Shown here: positions 33,525-40,430 of the stretch, in pieces
Layout: each line of letters begins with the position of its first letter
Numbering within the stretch: the stretch's first letter is position 1
Position numbers and translations under genes: made by a program
IMG/VR virus record: IMGVR_UViG_3300044798_000072
Span: 1-54,748 of that record
DNA from: a virus
Direction: 5' to 3' (one strand)
Length of the DNA stretch: 54,748 nt
The notes under the pieces: generated by a model
Seen by the model: the letters and a program-made list of their open reading frames with translations, nothing else
Database searches by the model: none
Told to the model about the DNA's origin: nothing

Positions 33525-34592
33525 ATGAACGAACCAAAAACAATCGAAATGGAAATCGTCAGTCAAACCGACGACAAGCTTGTAAAATTCGCAACCAAGA
33601 CGGGACTTGAAAAGGGCAATAATATACTTGACTCACATGCGGCAAAAGGTTTAATCTTTCCGAAACCTAAACGAAAGAAAAAACCCGTGACCGTTATAAT
33701 TGGAATAATTTGCGAATTTGGAATCGTGCTGGCAAGCGATAGTCAAACCACGTTTGGAGATAACTCTAAAAGGTGTGATGCTGAAAAAATCCGCGTGGTA
33801 AAATTCAAAGAAAGCGACGACAAAGTATTGGTAGCCCAATCAGGGTCAGTTGAAACATCAAGCCGAGCAATAGACGTAATGGAACAATTGGCGGCTGACC
33901 GAAAATTGGAAAACGAAGAAACGGTTATCAGCACTGTCCAGAAAGCCATGCATAAAGTAAGAACAGAAATACGACATCAAAACTTCGATTGCAGCGCGGA
34001 AGAATTCGACAAAATCATAACCAATCACGGATTGGACTGTTCTTTGATGACGGCGAATTTTTTCGACAAGAAGCCTTTTATTCACACATTTAACTTTCAG
34101 CGCGGAACAACTGAAAACTGCAAAACATTTTACGAATCCACCGGATGCGGCTCTGCGCTGTCCAATTATATTTTAAGCGAATTATGTTCACCAAAAATGG
34201 ATTCTCGGTTGGGACAAGCCATTGCAGTTTATGTCGTAGATAAAGCGATCAAACACGTTGCCTACTGCGATAGGCCAATACGATTGGCGACCATTTATCC
34301 GTGGGAGTCGTCATTCTTTCCTTCACCATCAAATTTGCTTGGCTCTCTACTTGATGAATCTAAATCAACAGCGCCGCGCATATTTTCATCTGCTCCGCCC
34401 TTATTTATGGACAATGTTAAGATAGAAGACGCCGAAGAAGTCGAAAAAATCATAAATAAAGTGACTAAAATTGATGAGGAAACAAAGCCGCAGAGAATTA
34501 AAAAGCTACGCGAAGCATTGATTTCTTACGCTGACACAATGAATGACTATTCCCAAGCAGCCTTAACAAAGAAACAAGCACCAAATGAATAA
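33525..34592 (+). CDS. Proteasome beta/HslV-like Ntn hydrolase
   Basis: 355 residues. After a 55-residue N-terminal extension ending KRKKKPV comes TVIIGIICEFGIVLASDSQT. Taking Thr56 as T1, Asp72 is D17 and Lys88 is K33, the three canonical residues of proteasome beta subunits and HslV. VAQSGSVETSSRAID follows where beta subunits have their conserved small-residue loop. The extension fits a propeptide removed to free the Thr nucleophile. The last 130 residues have no clear homology. It overlaps the transposase start by 8 bases. Either a phage peptidase or a subunit that interferes with host proteolysis. Confidence 0.65.
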   Translation: MNEPKTIEMEIVSQTDDKLVKFATKTGLEKGNNILDSHAAKGLIFPKPKRKKKPVTVIIGIICEFGIVLASDSQTTFGDNSKRCDAEKIRVVKFKESDDKVLVAQSGSVETSSRAIDVMEQLAADRKLENEETVISTVQKAMHKVRTEIRHQNFDCSAEEFDKIITNHGLDCSLMTANFFDKKPFIHTFNFQRGTTENCKTFYESTGCGSALSNYILSELCSPKMDSRLGQAIAVYVVDKAIKHVAYCDRPIRLATIYPWESSFFPSPSNLLGSLLDESKSTAPRIFSSAPPLFMDNVKIEDAEEVEKIINKVTKIDEETKPQRIKKLREALISYADTMNDYSQAALTKKQAPNE

Positions 34593-35379
34593 CGAATTTC
34601 CACAAACCCTAGTCGCCGCAATTCGGCATTTCTCTGACCCGCAAGTGGCGTTTGACTTCATGGTGAAACTGCGCTGGCCGGACAAGGTGAAATGCCCGCG
34701 CTGCCAGTGTGAGGACGTGAGTTTCATTGCCACGCGCAAAATCTGGAAATGCAAGCATTGCACAGAGAAAGGCCAGTTCTCCGTTCGCGTCGGCACGATT
34801 ATTGAAGATAGCGCATTGTCATTGGACAAATGGCTTGCCGCGATCTGGATGATTGCCAATGACAAAAACGGCGTTAGCTCCTACGAAGTTCATCGCTCAA
34901 TCGGCGTCACGCAAAAAACCGCTTGGTTCATGCTGCAAAGAATCCGGCTCGCTATGCAAACCGGCACGTTTGAAAAGATGAAGGGGGAAATCGAAGCCGA
35001 CGAAACTTATATCGGCGGCAAAGTTCGCAATATGCACGTTGAACAGAAACGCAAACGCGGTCGCGGGACTGGCGGCGTAGGTAAGGCGATTGTTATGGGA
35101 TTATTGGCGCGGCACAGTAAAGCGGGCACAAGTAAGGTGAAGGTCAAACACGTTCCAAACTCCCGGCGCGGCACGGTTCAAGGCGAAATCCGCGAACACG
35201 TCGAGGCTGGTTCACAGGTGTTCACGGATGCCCTGCCATCTTACAATGGGTTGAATCCTGATTACGTTCACGAAGCAATCAATCACGCCGAATGTTATGT
35301 GCGCGGGAATGTTGCGCGACATGGCCCGCGTGAAGTTGATGGACGAATCACTGTCAGACTCCATCTGGACAAAAGTTAA
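34585..35379 (+). pseudogene. IS1595-type (ISXO2-like) transposase, C-terminally truncated
   Basis: 264 codons. N-terminal zinc ribbon CPRCQCEDVSFIATRKIWKC with following CKHC, a helix-turn-helix region (WLAAIWMIANDKNGVSSYEV, GVTQKTAWFMLQRIRLAM), the first catalytic Asp in EIEADETYIGGK and the second in VFTDALPSYNGLN. The family then has a conserved YVRGxVHTNxIExFWSLxKR segment with the last catalytic residue. Here the text departs after CYVRGNVARHGP. So the enzyme lacks its final active-site part and is probably inactive. No clear terminal inverted repeats were seen. Confidence 0.75.
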
Positions 35380-35422
35380 TGAACTCGCCGATTGGTGCGA
35401 CGAACAAGCCCAAAGAATATGA
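35321..35422 (+). CDS. 33-residue ORF overlapping the transposase 3' end
   Basis: MARVKLMDESLSDSIWTKVN ... WCDEQAQRI in another frame than the transposase, more protein-like than the transposase frame here. It may be the 3' part of an original early gene cut by the IS insertion. Confidence 0.35.
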   Translation: MARVKLMDESLSDSIWTKVNELADWCDEQAQRI

Positions 35423-35464
35423 ACAAACAAAATGAACTCGCGGTAAATTAACAAAACAAAACCT

Positions 35465-35899
35465 ATGCCTACCATAAATGACCTAAAACAGTTCAAGTAT
35501 TTAACCAAAGCCGATGTTACACCACCCGTGCTGGTGACTATTCGCAGCTATGAACAAGTCAATGTTGCCAAGGAGGGGGCAGAACCAGAAATGCGATGGG
35601 CGTTGCTATTTGATGAATTGGACAAACCAGCAATCGTCAACAGCACGAACGGCCAAATCATAGCCGCTATCACCAAGAGCGAAGATTTTGACGGCTGGAT
35701 TGGACACAAAATCGTTTTGTTCAACGACCCGAATATCAGCTTCGGGGGGAAACTCACCGGCGGCATTCGTTGCCGCGCCCCGCGCAACCAGTCGGCACAA
35801 ACCGCGCCCGCGCCCTCCGCTGCACCAGCCAAGGCCAACCCCGCGCCAGTTGTTGAAGCTGCCGAGCAAGAGGCGGGAGATTCCTGGGTCCCTTTTTGA
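35465..35899 (+). CDS. Possible single-strand-binding-like early protein
   Basis: 144 residues. N-terminal 100 residues have beta-rich OB-like character (PPVLVTIRSYEQVNVAKEGA, MRWALLFDELDKPAIVNSTN, IGHKIVLFNDPNISFGGK). A Pro/Ala/Gln linker follows, then the acidic tail EAAEQEAGDSWVPF. Linker plus acidic tip ending in P-F mimics bacterial SSB (DDDIPF), which recruits partner proteins. It precedes exonuclease and replication genes. Not a confirmed SSB. Confidence 0.45.
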   Translation: MPTINDLKQFKYLTKADVTPPVLVTIRSYEQVNVAKEGAEPEMRWALLFDELDKPAIVNSTNGQIIAAITKSEDFDGWIGHKIVLFNDPNISFGGKLTGGIRCRAPRNQSAQTAPAPSAAPAKANPAPVVEAAEQEAGDSWVPF

Positions 35900-35910
35900 A
35901 ACGCGGATTG

Positions 35911-36009
35911 ATGTTATGCGAAAAATGCGGAAAATTCAAATCGGTTGCTTGGTCGGTTAAACACCAAGCAGCCGTTTGTTTCACTTGTCAAATGGAACCA
36001 GTAAAATGA
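35911..36009 (+). CDS. 32-residue zinc-knuckle protein
   Basis: MLCEKCGKFKSVAWSVKHQA, continuing AVCFTCQMEPVK. C-x2-C, 18 residues, C-x2-C makes a complete four-Cys zinc ribbon. It overlaps the next ATG by 4 bases. The DNA also contains an 11-base imperfect hairpin (GGTTGCTTGGT/ACCAAGCAGCC), explained by coding. Confidence 0.6.
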   Translation: MLCEKCGKFKSVAWSVKHQAAVCFTCQMEPVK

Positions 36010-36368
36010 AAGCTATCGTTTCTCAAATAATTCTGACCAGTTTCAGCAGCCGTGCTGACGGGAGCATGAGCTTTCGCGGCGTGACCCCGGAGCTTTCCAC
36101 CGTGGAAAAAGTTGCCATGATGGAATTGCAAAACCTTAACTGCCGCGCACTGTTTGAACCATCGGACTTTTCCAGCGACGGCAAAGTTGAAATGAAAAAT
36201 CCGATTGGCACAAAGCCGCCAAGCGTCAGGCTTCGCGGCGTCCTGTTTGTGCTTTTCAAGCAGCTTACGGCCAGAGGAAAGCTGGACGGGAAAAACTTTG
36301 ACACGTTTTACGTCGAGCAAATGGAAACCATAATTCAGTCCTACAAAGACCAACTCGAACCTGAATAA
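36006..36368 (+). CDS. Conserved-type early phage protein
   Basis: 120 residues from MKAIVSQIILTSFSSRADGS. Beta-rich N-terminus (MSFRGVTPELSTVEKVAMME), then VRLRGVLFVLFKQLTARGKL and a helical end. The style matches small phage proteins placed before exonuclease/replication genes. Function unknown; start chosen by ATGA overlap. Confidence 0.5.
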   Translation: MKAIVSQIILTSFSSRADGSMSFRGVTPELSTVEKVAMMELQNLNCRALFEPSDFSSDGKVEMKNPIGTKPPSVRLRGVLFVLFKQLTARGKLDGKNFDTFYVEQMETIIQSYKDQLEPE

Positions 36369-36371
36369 ATT

Positions 36372-37019
36372 ATGAACCGAATTTTCTACGACCTCGAAAC
36401 CGAGGGATTGCCAGAAGCCGACCTTGCCAAGCTCATGCCGGAATTCGCGGCGGGCGCAAACCTGAAAGACCCGGCCAAGATTGTCGCCGCCATCGCTGAC
36501 AAGAAACAGGACTGGCTGGACGGCGCGGCATTGAAAGCCATCACCGGCAAGATTGTGGCAGTGACGATTGCTTGGGACGACACTGAGCCGACAATGTTTG
36601 CCAACGACCCCGACGGCGAAATTGGTTTAATCAAGATTGTTTTGCGTGAACTGAAACGGATGATTTCGGTTGGAGGCATGGCTTACGCTTGGAACGGCCA
36701 CGGCTTTGACCTACCATTTCTTTGTCAGCGGGCGGCGGTTCACAACATCCAAGCCTTTCGTGACCTGACCGTGAATGTCCGGGGCAGGTTCTATTGGCAC
36801 GAATCGCTAATTGACCCAAAACTTGTCTGGTCAAATTACTCACCCGACCATACCGGAACCAGTCTGAAATCTGTTGCGCTTGCATTGGGTGTTGGTGAAA
36901 AAATTGGAAGCGGCAAGGACTTCGCCAAACTGCTCAAGGAAAATCCAGCCGAGGCTACACGCTACGCGCTGGCCGACATTACTTTGATGCGTGGCATAAT
37001 AAACCGAATGGGAATATGA
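36372..37019 (+). CDS. DnaQ/PolB-like 3'-5' exonuclease
   Basis: 215 residues. MNRIFYDLETEGLPEADLAK gives Exo I (D-x-E). YAWNGHGFDLPFLCQRA gives Exo II (N-x-x-x-F-D). ATRYALADITLMRGI supplies the last Asp (Exo III-like). The centre has GKIVAVTIAWDD. This is an RNase H-fold exonuclease trimming DNA 3' ends, used in replication or recombination. It is the last ordinary phage gene before the cassette-like array. Confidence 0.7.
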   Translation: MNRIFYDLETEGLPEADLAKLMPEFAAGANLKDPAKIVAAIADKKQDWLDGAALKAITGKIVAVTIAWDDTEPTMFANDPDGEIGLIKIVLRELKRMISVGGMAYAWNGHGFDLPFLCQRAAVHNIQAFRDLTVNVRGRFYWHESLIDPKLVWSNYSPDHTGTSLKSVALALGVGEKIGSGKDFAKLLKENPAEATRYALADITLMRGIINRMGI

Positions 37020-37054
37020 CCAACAACCGCAACCCGAAGCCGGATTCGACCTGA
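37016..37054 (+). pseudogene. 12-codon stub at the left edge of the array
   Basis: ATGACCAACAACCGC... gives MTNNRNPKPDST then TGA, starting in an ATGA overlap with the exonuclease stop. It looks like the start of an early gene whose rest was lost at the array boundary. Too short to be sure. Confidence 0.3.
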
Positions 37055-37079
37055 CGCCATAAGCAAACCAAAAACGAAT

Positions 37080-37178
37080 ATGAAGAAACATCTTGTCACT
37101 GCAAAACGCGCTGTGAAACGACAAGCCGCTGCCGGAACTGGAGTGCGTAGCTCCAGTTCTGTGCAGCGCCCTTGTTAG
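37080..37178 (+). CDS. Small basic ORF running through site 0
   Basis: 32 residues, MKKHLVTAKRAVKRQAAAGT ..., with an A-rich leader. The stop TAG lies in the GTTAGGC of site 0. Basic, no known domain. It may be a remnant cassette ORF. Confidence 0.3.
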   Translation: MKKHLVTAKRAVKRQAAAGTGVRSSSSVQRPC

Positions 37179-37180
37179 GC
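37113..37180. other. attC-like site 0 (left edge of array)
   Basis: GTTAGGC at 37174-37180. Inner perfect hairpin GAACTGGAG/CTCCAGTTC (37135-37143, 37151-37159), extended by GCTGC (37127-37131) against GCAGC (37163-37167). The left end is GTGAAAC, a poor match to RYYYAAC. Confidence 0.7.
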
Positions 37181-37201
37181 CACTCGCAACGAAATAAAAA
37201 T

Positions 37202-37459
37202 ATGAACATAACATTCGATAAACTGACGCTCGAAATAAACCGAGAGGAGGCATACGCGCTCTACTCGACAATCAAACATGGTCTTGAGGACAGAATCAAA
37301 GACCACTGGCACAACCATCCAGACTCATACGAGAAACTGGAATCTCAACGACTGCACATGATGCGTGAACTTGCCAGATTCACGGGCAACGACTTTAACT
37401 ATGACTCCGCCGAGCTAAAAAGGCTGCTGACGGAATACCAGAAACCTAAAGTGGCCTAA
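37202..37459 (+). CDS. Cassette unit 1 protein, unknown
   Basis: 85 residues, MNITFDKLTLEINREEAYAL ... YDSAELKRLLTEYQKPKVA. Helical, charged, well formed. The leader AATAAAAATATG is identical to that of the Lar-like ORF at 40183. The stop TAA lies inside the GTGGCCTAAC site end. Start at 37202 preferred over an upstream TTG inside the junction. No recognised family. Confidence 0.6.
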   Translation: MNITFDKLTLEINREEAYALYSTIKHGLEDRIKDHWHNHPDSYEKLESQRLHMMRELARFTGNDFNYDSAELKRLLTEYQKPKVA

Positions 37460-37577
37460 CGCCGCGCTATGCCGCGACTCTGGAAACGAGCGTGGAGCGC
37501 AAAAACCGGAATAAAATTATGAGCAAAACAACGAACGTAAGACGCCAAGAGTCGTTGGCATCAGCAAGAGGTTCTAC
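37451..37577. other. attC-like site 1
   Basis: Left end GTGGCCTAAC (37451-37460), right end GTTCTAC (37571-37577). Arms GCTATGCCGCGACTCTGG (37466-37483) and CCAAGAGTCGTTGGCATCAG plus C (37545-37565) pair over about 18 bases with extra bases in the right arm. Length 127. Confidence 0.8.
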
Positions 37578-37761
37578 AGCTTCGTGCGACCTGCGAAGCC
37601 CACTAGCAAAAGCGCGTGACGCATTTCTGGCGAGCGAGGAAGGCGAGAAGCTGACGAATCCAGGCATACTAAGAAGCCGTGACCTGCGCCAATATCTCGA
37701 AAATCGAATCGAACTCGCCTACCTCGCGGGCGTAGCCGATGCCAAAAAGCTAAAGCTGTAG
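37519..37761 (+). CDS. Cassette unit 2 protein, reads through site 1
   Basis: 80 residues. The ATG lies in the loop of site 1 (leader GGAATAAAATT). Residues 1 to about 18 come from the site (ending SLASARGS); the cassette-proper part contains EEGEKLTNPGILRSRDLRQY and AYLAGVADAKKLKL, helical and charged. The stop TAG is in the site end GCTGTAGAAC. The LASAxGSTA stretch is shared with 40183-40656 because both pass through related sites. Confidence 0.5.
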   Translation: MSKTTNVRRQESLASARGSTASCDLRSPLAKARDAFLASEEGEKLTNPGILRSRDLRQYLENRIELAYLAGVADAKKLKL

Positions 37762-37889
37762 AACGACCGACTTGCGCCGCAGCCACGGATAACGGCTGAC
37801 GGCTCCGAAAAGGAAAAAATATGAGAGAAGAAAAAGACCAATCGAAAACTGAAAGCGTAGTGGCTGTTGGCTCGAAGGAGTTGTTAGCG
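37755..37889. other. attC-like site 2
   Basis: Left end GCTGTAGAAC (37755-37764), right end GTTAGCG (37883-37889). Arms CTTGCGCCGCAGCCAC (37771-37786) and GTGGCTGTTGGCTCGAAG (37860-37877). Length 135. Confidence 0.75.
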
Positions 37890-38042
37890 ATGGAACAATT
37901 ATACGCGAAGCTCAAACACCGAGAGCACGAACAAAGAGTAAAAGCCGTCGAAGCCGTGAACCGTGCCGAAACATACCAAGACGCTTCAATAGAAGTGGAC
38001 TTCACGATGGACAAAATCAAGAAAATGCTCACAAGCAGCTAA
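37821..38042 (+). CDS. Cassette unit 3 protein, coiled-coil
   Basis: 73 residues. ATG in the loop of site 2 with leader AAAAGGAAAAAAT. After the junction: AMEQLYAKLKHREHEQRVKA ... IEVDFTMDKIKKMLTSS, a helical, Glu/Lys-rich protein. The stop TAA is in the site end AGCTAAC. Unknown. Confidence 0.5.
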   Translation: MREEKDQSKTESVVAVGSKELLAMEQLYAKLKHREHEQRVKAVEAVNRAETYQDASIEVDFTMDKIKKMLTSS

Positions 38043-38126
38043 CGCAGAGTTCAGGAACGCCGCACGCAAGGCGTCCGACTCTGAAGGCAGCGTCCAATAG
38101 GCGTTTCCTGCAACGATTTGTTGGGC
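38037..38126. other. attC-like site 3
   Basis: Left end AGCTAAC (38037-38043), right end GTTGGGC (38120-38126). Arms GTTCAGGAACGCC (38049-38061) and GGCGTTTCCTGCAAC (38100-38114) pair completely except for two extra bases in the right arm. Length 90. Confidence 0.8.
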
Positions 38127-38148
38127 AGCAAAATTGAGATATACAAAA

Positions 38149-38856
38149 ATGAAAAAGACACTTGGCGAACTTATCGAACCCGGATTTAGCCACTATCGAA
38201 GCATCGGCGAACTGGCGCGCACGCTCCAATTCCTGATGTCCACGGCGCACACATTCCGCGACCCAGGCCGCTGGGGAACTTCCGGCCCGCAAGAATATCT
38301 GTGCGCCTACGGCGGATGCGTGAACTGCGACACCCAGCCGTGGCACAGTGGCCGGATCGTCTCAACAAATCCCCATGTGGTCGAGACAACCACATGGCAG
38401 CAAAACCAAGACAGCATCCGCGACTGCATCCTCGACGCGCTCTGCTCACGCTATCCGGCGGAACTGCGCTGGCGGAAGCGGCACAAAATCAGTCTCGACA
38501 CGCTGCTGAAATTCCCGATGGCTTATCAGAATCAGGACAACGAAAAAAAGGTGTGGGAGCAACCGATGGGGCTTGGACTCGGCGGGACATTCGTGCCATG
38601 CGTCGAACCGATACTATTCTGCCGACGCGGAAACCTGCCCGCAAAACGCCGAATGGATCGCAACTGGTGGGGGTGGCCGCGTGGACGGCACAGCCAAAAA
38701 CCAGAAGCGTTTCAGACGATGGTGGAGTCAGTAAGTCCCGGCCCATACTTGGAAATGTTTGCTCGACGCAAGCGGGAAGGCTGGGCGGCGTGGGGCAATG
38801 AAATAACCAGTGACCTAAAAATGCAGAACATTGGCGCTGAGGCGCGCGACCTATGA
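38149..38856 (+). CDS. Cassette unit 4: chimeric protein with MT-A70-like C-terminal fragment
   Basis: 235 residues from ATG 38149 (leader GATATACAAAA). The C-terminal 85 residues match MT-A70 adenine methyltransferases: FVPCVEPILFCRRG, GWPRGRHSQKPEAFQTMVES and PGPYLEMFARRKREGWAAWG. The catalytic DPPW motif and SAM half are absent; the first 150 residues (LARTLQFLMSTAHTFRDPGR; GGCVNCDTQPWHSGRI) are unrelated and unrecognised. So it cannot be a normal methyltransferase. Either a recombined fusion or a protein reusing the DNA-contact part. Confidence 0.6.
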   Translation: MKKTLGELIEPGFSHYRSIGELARTLQFLMSTAHTFRDPGRWGTSGPQEYLCAYGGCVNCDTQPWHSGRIVSTNPHVVETTTWQQNQDSIRDCILDALCSRYPAELRWRKRHKISLDTLLKFPMAYQNQDNEKKVWEQPMGLGLGGTFVPCVEPILFCRRGNLPAKRRMDRNWWGWPRGRHSQKPEAFQTMVESVSPGPYLEMFARRKREGWAAWGNEITSDLKMQNIGAEARDL

Positions 38857-38926
38857 CAACCGCAAACGAAAATGCTCCCGGCAAACCTGAAGGCGTAATC
38901 ACGTCGCCTCCAGCAACTTGTTCGGT
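38823..38926. other. attC-like site 4 (weak left end)
   Basis: Right end GTTCGGT (38920-38926). Arms GCTGAGGCG (38836-38844) and CGCCTCCAGC (38905-38914) pair with one extra base. The left end GCAGAAC (38823-38829) does not match the start of unit 4. Confidence 0.55.
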
Positions 38927-39101
38927 GGCTTGGTGGATCGTATTGAGGCCACCAGAAAAGTGGGCGCGCGGCGAATTCAGCCACAGTCCGATGCCAATAG
39001 CCGCATTCATAAGTGAACGGATGGCGAAGGAATGGATAGCGTCCGCAGCGCACAGATACCGTGATATAATTCAGCCACCGAATGAGAAAGTTCAGATATG
39101 A
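38853..39101 (+). CDS. Cassette unit 5 protein, unknown
   Basis: 82 residues. ATG overlaps the stop of the unit-4 gene; residues 1-24 are encoded by site 4. Alternative start GTG 38925, just after the junction (VAWWIVLRPPEKWARGEFSH). C-terminal helix FISERMAKEWIASAAHRYRD. The site end GCCACCGAAT lies inside the gene, 18 bases before its stop. Not recognised. Confidence 0.4.
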   Translation: MTTANENAPGKPEGVITSPPATCSVAWWIVLRPPEKWARGEFSHSPMPIAAFISERMAKEWIASAAHRYRDIIQPPNEKVQI

Positions 39102-39207
39102 GCGACCAAAATCACAAGCACTTTTATATTTACGGGCGATGCCAATGCGGGCAAGTCCAACCGAACTACAACGCGCAGAGCGAATTATCTGCAACGCCTT
39201 GTTCGGC
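39074..39207. other. attC-like site 5
   Basis: Left end GCCACCGAAT (39074-39083; last base differs from AAC), right end GTTCGGC (39201-39207). Arms GTTCAGATA (39090-39098) and TATCTGCAAC (39186-39195) with one extra base. Length 134. Confidence 0.7.
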
Positions 39208-39343
39208 GTGGGTGACGGCGATCTGGCGTGAATCGTTTCGTTGTGAACACACCTCGCTATTGGTGTTTTGTAGCTGGTTAACAGCAATGGGAAAGCTGCA
39301 AGCATCGGGCTGGCCTGTGCATTTTGAGGGCCGTGAACAATGA
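39098..39343 (+). CDS. Cassette unit 6 protein, unknown
   Basis: 81 residues, starting in the loop of site 5 with an ATGA overlap. N-terminal RCQCGQV comes from the site; the unit-proper part is VTAIWRESFRCEHTSLLVFC ... SGWPVHFEGREQ from GTG 39212. The stop TGA abuts the site end ACGCCGAAC. Weakly protein-like. Confidence 0.35.
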   Translation: MSDQNHKHFYIYGRCQCGQVQPNYNAQSELSATPCSAWVTAIWRESFRCEHTSLLVFCSWLTAMGKLQASGWPVHFEGREQ

Positions 39344-39476
39344 CGCCGAACGCCAAGCTCACTGACCGGAGCGCCAAATGACAATTTCGCCACACGCACC
39401 CCGCAACCAGGCACCGCGACCGGCGCTGTCTGAACTGGAAGCGCAAGCTCCGGTTCAGTGCAGCGCCGGGTTAGCC
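39343..39476. other. attC-like site 6
   Basis: Left end ACGCCGAAC (39343-39351), right end GTTAGCC (39470-39476). Arms GCTCACTGACCGGAGC (39357-39372) and GCTCCGGTTCAGTGCAGC (39447-39464) pair with two extra bases in the right arm. A second, competing left arm (GGCGCTGTCTGAACTGGA, from 39422) lies inside the loop and resembles site 0, as if two sites were fused. Length 134. Confidence 0.8.
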
Positions 39477-39491
39477 TGCATTTCGACGGCG

Positions 39492-39704
39492 ATGGTGGCG
39501 AAACATAAAGGCTGCCCGGAGCTAAAACCGTGTAAGCACTGCGGCTACTCGCCGGTGAGGATTGACACGACATTTGCGAACGGCTCGAAAGCCTTCGCCT
39601 TCGGATGCCCGAATGAGGAATGCAACCCGCGAGGCCGGCATTCGGTCTTGATGCCATCGAAGCGGGAAGCAGCAGCCGCATGGAATTACGCCAATGCAGG
39701 CTAA
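39492..39704 (+). CDS. Cassette unit 7: Lar-like zinc-ribbon protein
   Basis: 70 residues from ATG 39492 (MVAKHKGCPELKPCKHCGYS). The pattern LKPCKHCGYSP, FGCPNEECN and REAAAAWNYAN follows Lar-type small zinc ribbons (LxPCPFCG ... C ... EAixxWN), first known as restriction-alleviation proteins. The stop TAA lies in the site end AATGCAGGCTAAC. A longer in-frame start at 39378 runs through site 6. Confidence 0.65.
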   Translation: MVAKHKGCPELKPCKHCGYSPVRIDTTFANGSKAFAFGCPNEECNPRGRHSVLMPSKREAAAAWNYANAG

Positions 39705-39826
39705 CGATCAAGCTCACGCGCAGCCACTTGTGAGCGAGACAGGAAAATGAAACCAACAACCAAATTACTGCGACGCACGACAAAACCGAGGGGCGAGTGG
39801 CTGTTGCGTGCAGCGCGGTGTTAGAC
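39693..39826. other. attC-like site 7
   Basis: Left end AATGCAGGCTAAC (39693-39705), right end GTTAGAC (39820-39826). Arms CACGCGCAGCCACT (39715-39728) and GAGTGGCTGTTGCGTG (39795-39810). Length 134. Confidence 0.8.
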
Positions 39827-39831
39827 GACCT

Positions 39832-40104
39832 ATGACGAGAGAAATCATAATACAACCAGTGCTCAACGGCTACGTGTGTGTCGTTGGATGTCAGCGCGTC
39901 GCGTTCACTGACAAGCAAACGATGCTGGGGCAACTCAGCGAATACCTCGACAAGCCCGATGAAGTGGAACAACGCTACATCGAACGTGCCGTGAACAAAA
40001 TGCCAGCGGTGCCGCAACCGTGCAGGCCAACCGACTGCTGTGAGTCAAGCGCGCCCACGCCGTCCGTAACGATGGGACGTGTGGAAGAACGCCGGCCACG
40101 ATAA
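39832..40104 (+). CDS. Cassette unit 8 protein, unknown
   Basis: 90 residues from ATG 39832, 12 bases after the junction. MTREIIIQPVLNGYVCVVGC then DKQTMLGQLSEYLDKPDEVE and QRYIERAVNKMPAV, strand-rich then helical; C-terminal 30 residues low complexity. The first 65 residues are well formed. Site end GTCGTCTAAC is 31 bases after the stop. Unknown function. Confidence 0.5.
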   Translation: MTREIIIQPVLNGYVCVVGCQRVAFTDKQTMLGQLSEYLDKPDEVEQRYIERAVNKMPAVPQPCRPTDCCESSAPTPSVTMGRVEERRPR

Positions 40105-40135
40105 CACAAATGACGACCAGGCTCGCAAGGGTCTG

Positions 40136-40430
40136 GTCGTCTAACGACGGAGCTATGCCGCGCCGTCAAACTAAATAAAAATATGGAAAATCCAAAACTT
40201 CTAGCCTGCCCGTTCTGTGGCAGCGAAGTGACGCTCAAAGATACCGGCAATGACGCCGGATACCGATGGCTCGTGCGCTGCGATAATGCGCTCTGCATGG
40301 TCAACCCATTCGCACGGGCAAAAAGCCTAGATGCGACAATGGCAATCTGGAACCAAAGGGCAGGCGGTCGAAAACCAGCGCCGCCCGAAACCGAGACCGT
40401 AAAGGCGTTGGCATCAGCGACTGGTTCTAC
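40136..40430. other. attC-like site 8, with a gene in its loop
   Basis: Left end GTCGTCTAAC (40136-40145), right end GTTCTAC (40424-40430). Arms GCTATGCCGCGCC (40152-40164) and GGCGTTGGCATCAGC (40404-40418), nearly the same as site 1. Total 295 bases because the loop carries a Lar-like coding start. Confidence 0.65.

Noticed and set aside
35931-35985. Hairpin GGTTGCTTGGT/ACCAAGCAGCC
   Set aside because: Lies within the small zinc-knuckle gene at 35911-36009 and is explained by its coding sequence.
37574-38032. Long minus-strand frames across the cassette array (also 38489-39446 and 39166-40017)
   Set aside because: They lie antisense to plus ORFs with recognisable domains and contain no motif. 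They are shadows of GC-rich coding.
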